A DNA stretch of 6,490 nucleotides from Acidobacteriota bacterium (GTDB lineage: Bacteria > Acidobacteriota > Blastocatellia > Pyrinomonadales > Pyrinomonadaceae), in NCBI GenBank assembly GCA_013813755.1, contig JACCRD010000247.1:1-6490 (forward strand). Reading direction: 5' to 3'. This document shows positions 6,294 through 6,490 of this stretch, one piece after another. Under the pieces are notes generated by a model. It searched no databases, was not told the origin of the DNA, and saw only the letters and a list, made by a program, of their open reading frames with translations. The position numbers and the translations under genes are program-made. Each line of letters starts with the position of its first letter. The first letter of the stretch is position 1.

Positions 6294-6490
6294 ACATTCC
6301 CTTAAATCCTCTTTCGACAAACATTTCGCGCATCATTTCGCGTGCTCTGAAAAGTCGATTCTTGACCGTTCCGAGCGGCAAACCGGTAACTTCCGCAATT
6401 TCGTCGTAGCTTAAATCCTGTGTGTGCCGCAAAAAAATTAATTCTCTGTAAATCGTTGGCAAACATTTGATCACCATTTCGATTTCCGCT
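6292..6490 (-). CDS. ECF-family RNA polymerase sigma factor, C-terminal end (region 4), cut by window edge
   Basis: Only the last 65 residues are in the window, and the frame is open to the right edge. The visible part is sigma region 4: LPTIYRELIFLRHTQDLSYDEIAE followed by VTGLPLGTVKNRLFRAREMM. This is the helix-turn-helix that contacts the -35 element; GTVKNRLFRARE is the recognition-helix signature of RpoE-like ECF factors. The protein ends with MFVERGFKGM. The ATG at 6477 is internal to the sigma-4 domain and not the real start. With the downstream zinc-finger anti-sigma factor it forms a typical sigma/anti-sigma pair, except that a DUF4870 gene stands between them. ECF group and target promoter cannot be told from this fragment. 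Confidence 0.93.
   Translation of the reverse strand, partial: AEIEMVIKCLPTIYRELIFLRHTQDLSYDEIAEVTGLPLGTVKNRLFRAREMMREMFVERGFKGM

Noticed and set aside
6279..6320. Longer N-terminus for the DUF4870 protein beginning at 6320
   Set aside because: It would overlap the sigma-factor end, while a strong Shine-Dalgarno stands at the right distance from ATG 6278.
1..6490. tRNA, rRNA, CRISPR array, insertion sequence or phage genes
   Set aside because: No cloverleaf-like segment, spaced direct repeats, terminal inverted repeats or transposase/integrase motifs were seen on either strand.

Overview
All genes in this window lie on the minus strand, so transcription runs from right (6490) to left (1). 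The window looks like a chromosomal stretch of an Acidobacteriota bacterium, most likely class Blastocatellia. The main reason is the Oar-like TonB-dependent receptor: a carboxypeptidase-regulatory N-terminal domain, a barrel rich in Asn, Phe and Thr, and a Gly/Arg-rich insertion near the C-terminus, a style abundant in that phylum. The neighbouring DUF5666-type and DUF4870 proteins fit the same picture. The phylum call is inference from protein style; no rRNA or marker gene is present.

Right part (6490 to about 4293): a compact cell-envelope-signalling operon. It begins with the C-terminal end of an ECF sigma factor (region 4, cut by the window edge). It continues with a small DUF4870 membrane protein whose Shine-Dalgarno touches the sigma stop codon, a zinc-finger (HxxxCxxC) anti-sigma factor with three membrane segments, and an exported bactofilin-like beta-helix fused to a five-helix membrane domain. 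Gaps are 11 to 26 bases, so these four are probably co-transcribed, with the anti-sigma factor holding the sigma factor at the membrane.

Middle (4292 to 4119): a 174-base AT-rich gap with a weak promoter candidate and a good ribosome binding site for the next gene.

Left part (4118 to 1): a secreted 406-residue protein made of three DUF5666-like repeats, the third split by a Pro/Gly/Gln/Arg-rich low-complexity insert. After a 75-base gap holding a long imperfect hairpin comes a very large TonB-dependent outer-membrane receptor. Its frame is open from 2822 to the window edge (940 residues visible, C-terminus missing), and it is the largest gene here. It is easily missed because it has no stop inside the window. 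The secreted protein and the receptor may act together at the envelope, but that is inference from adjacency and shared low-complexity style.

I see no plus-strand gene, RNA gene, mobile element or CRISPR array.
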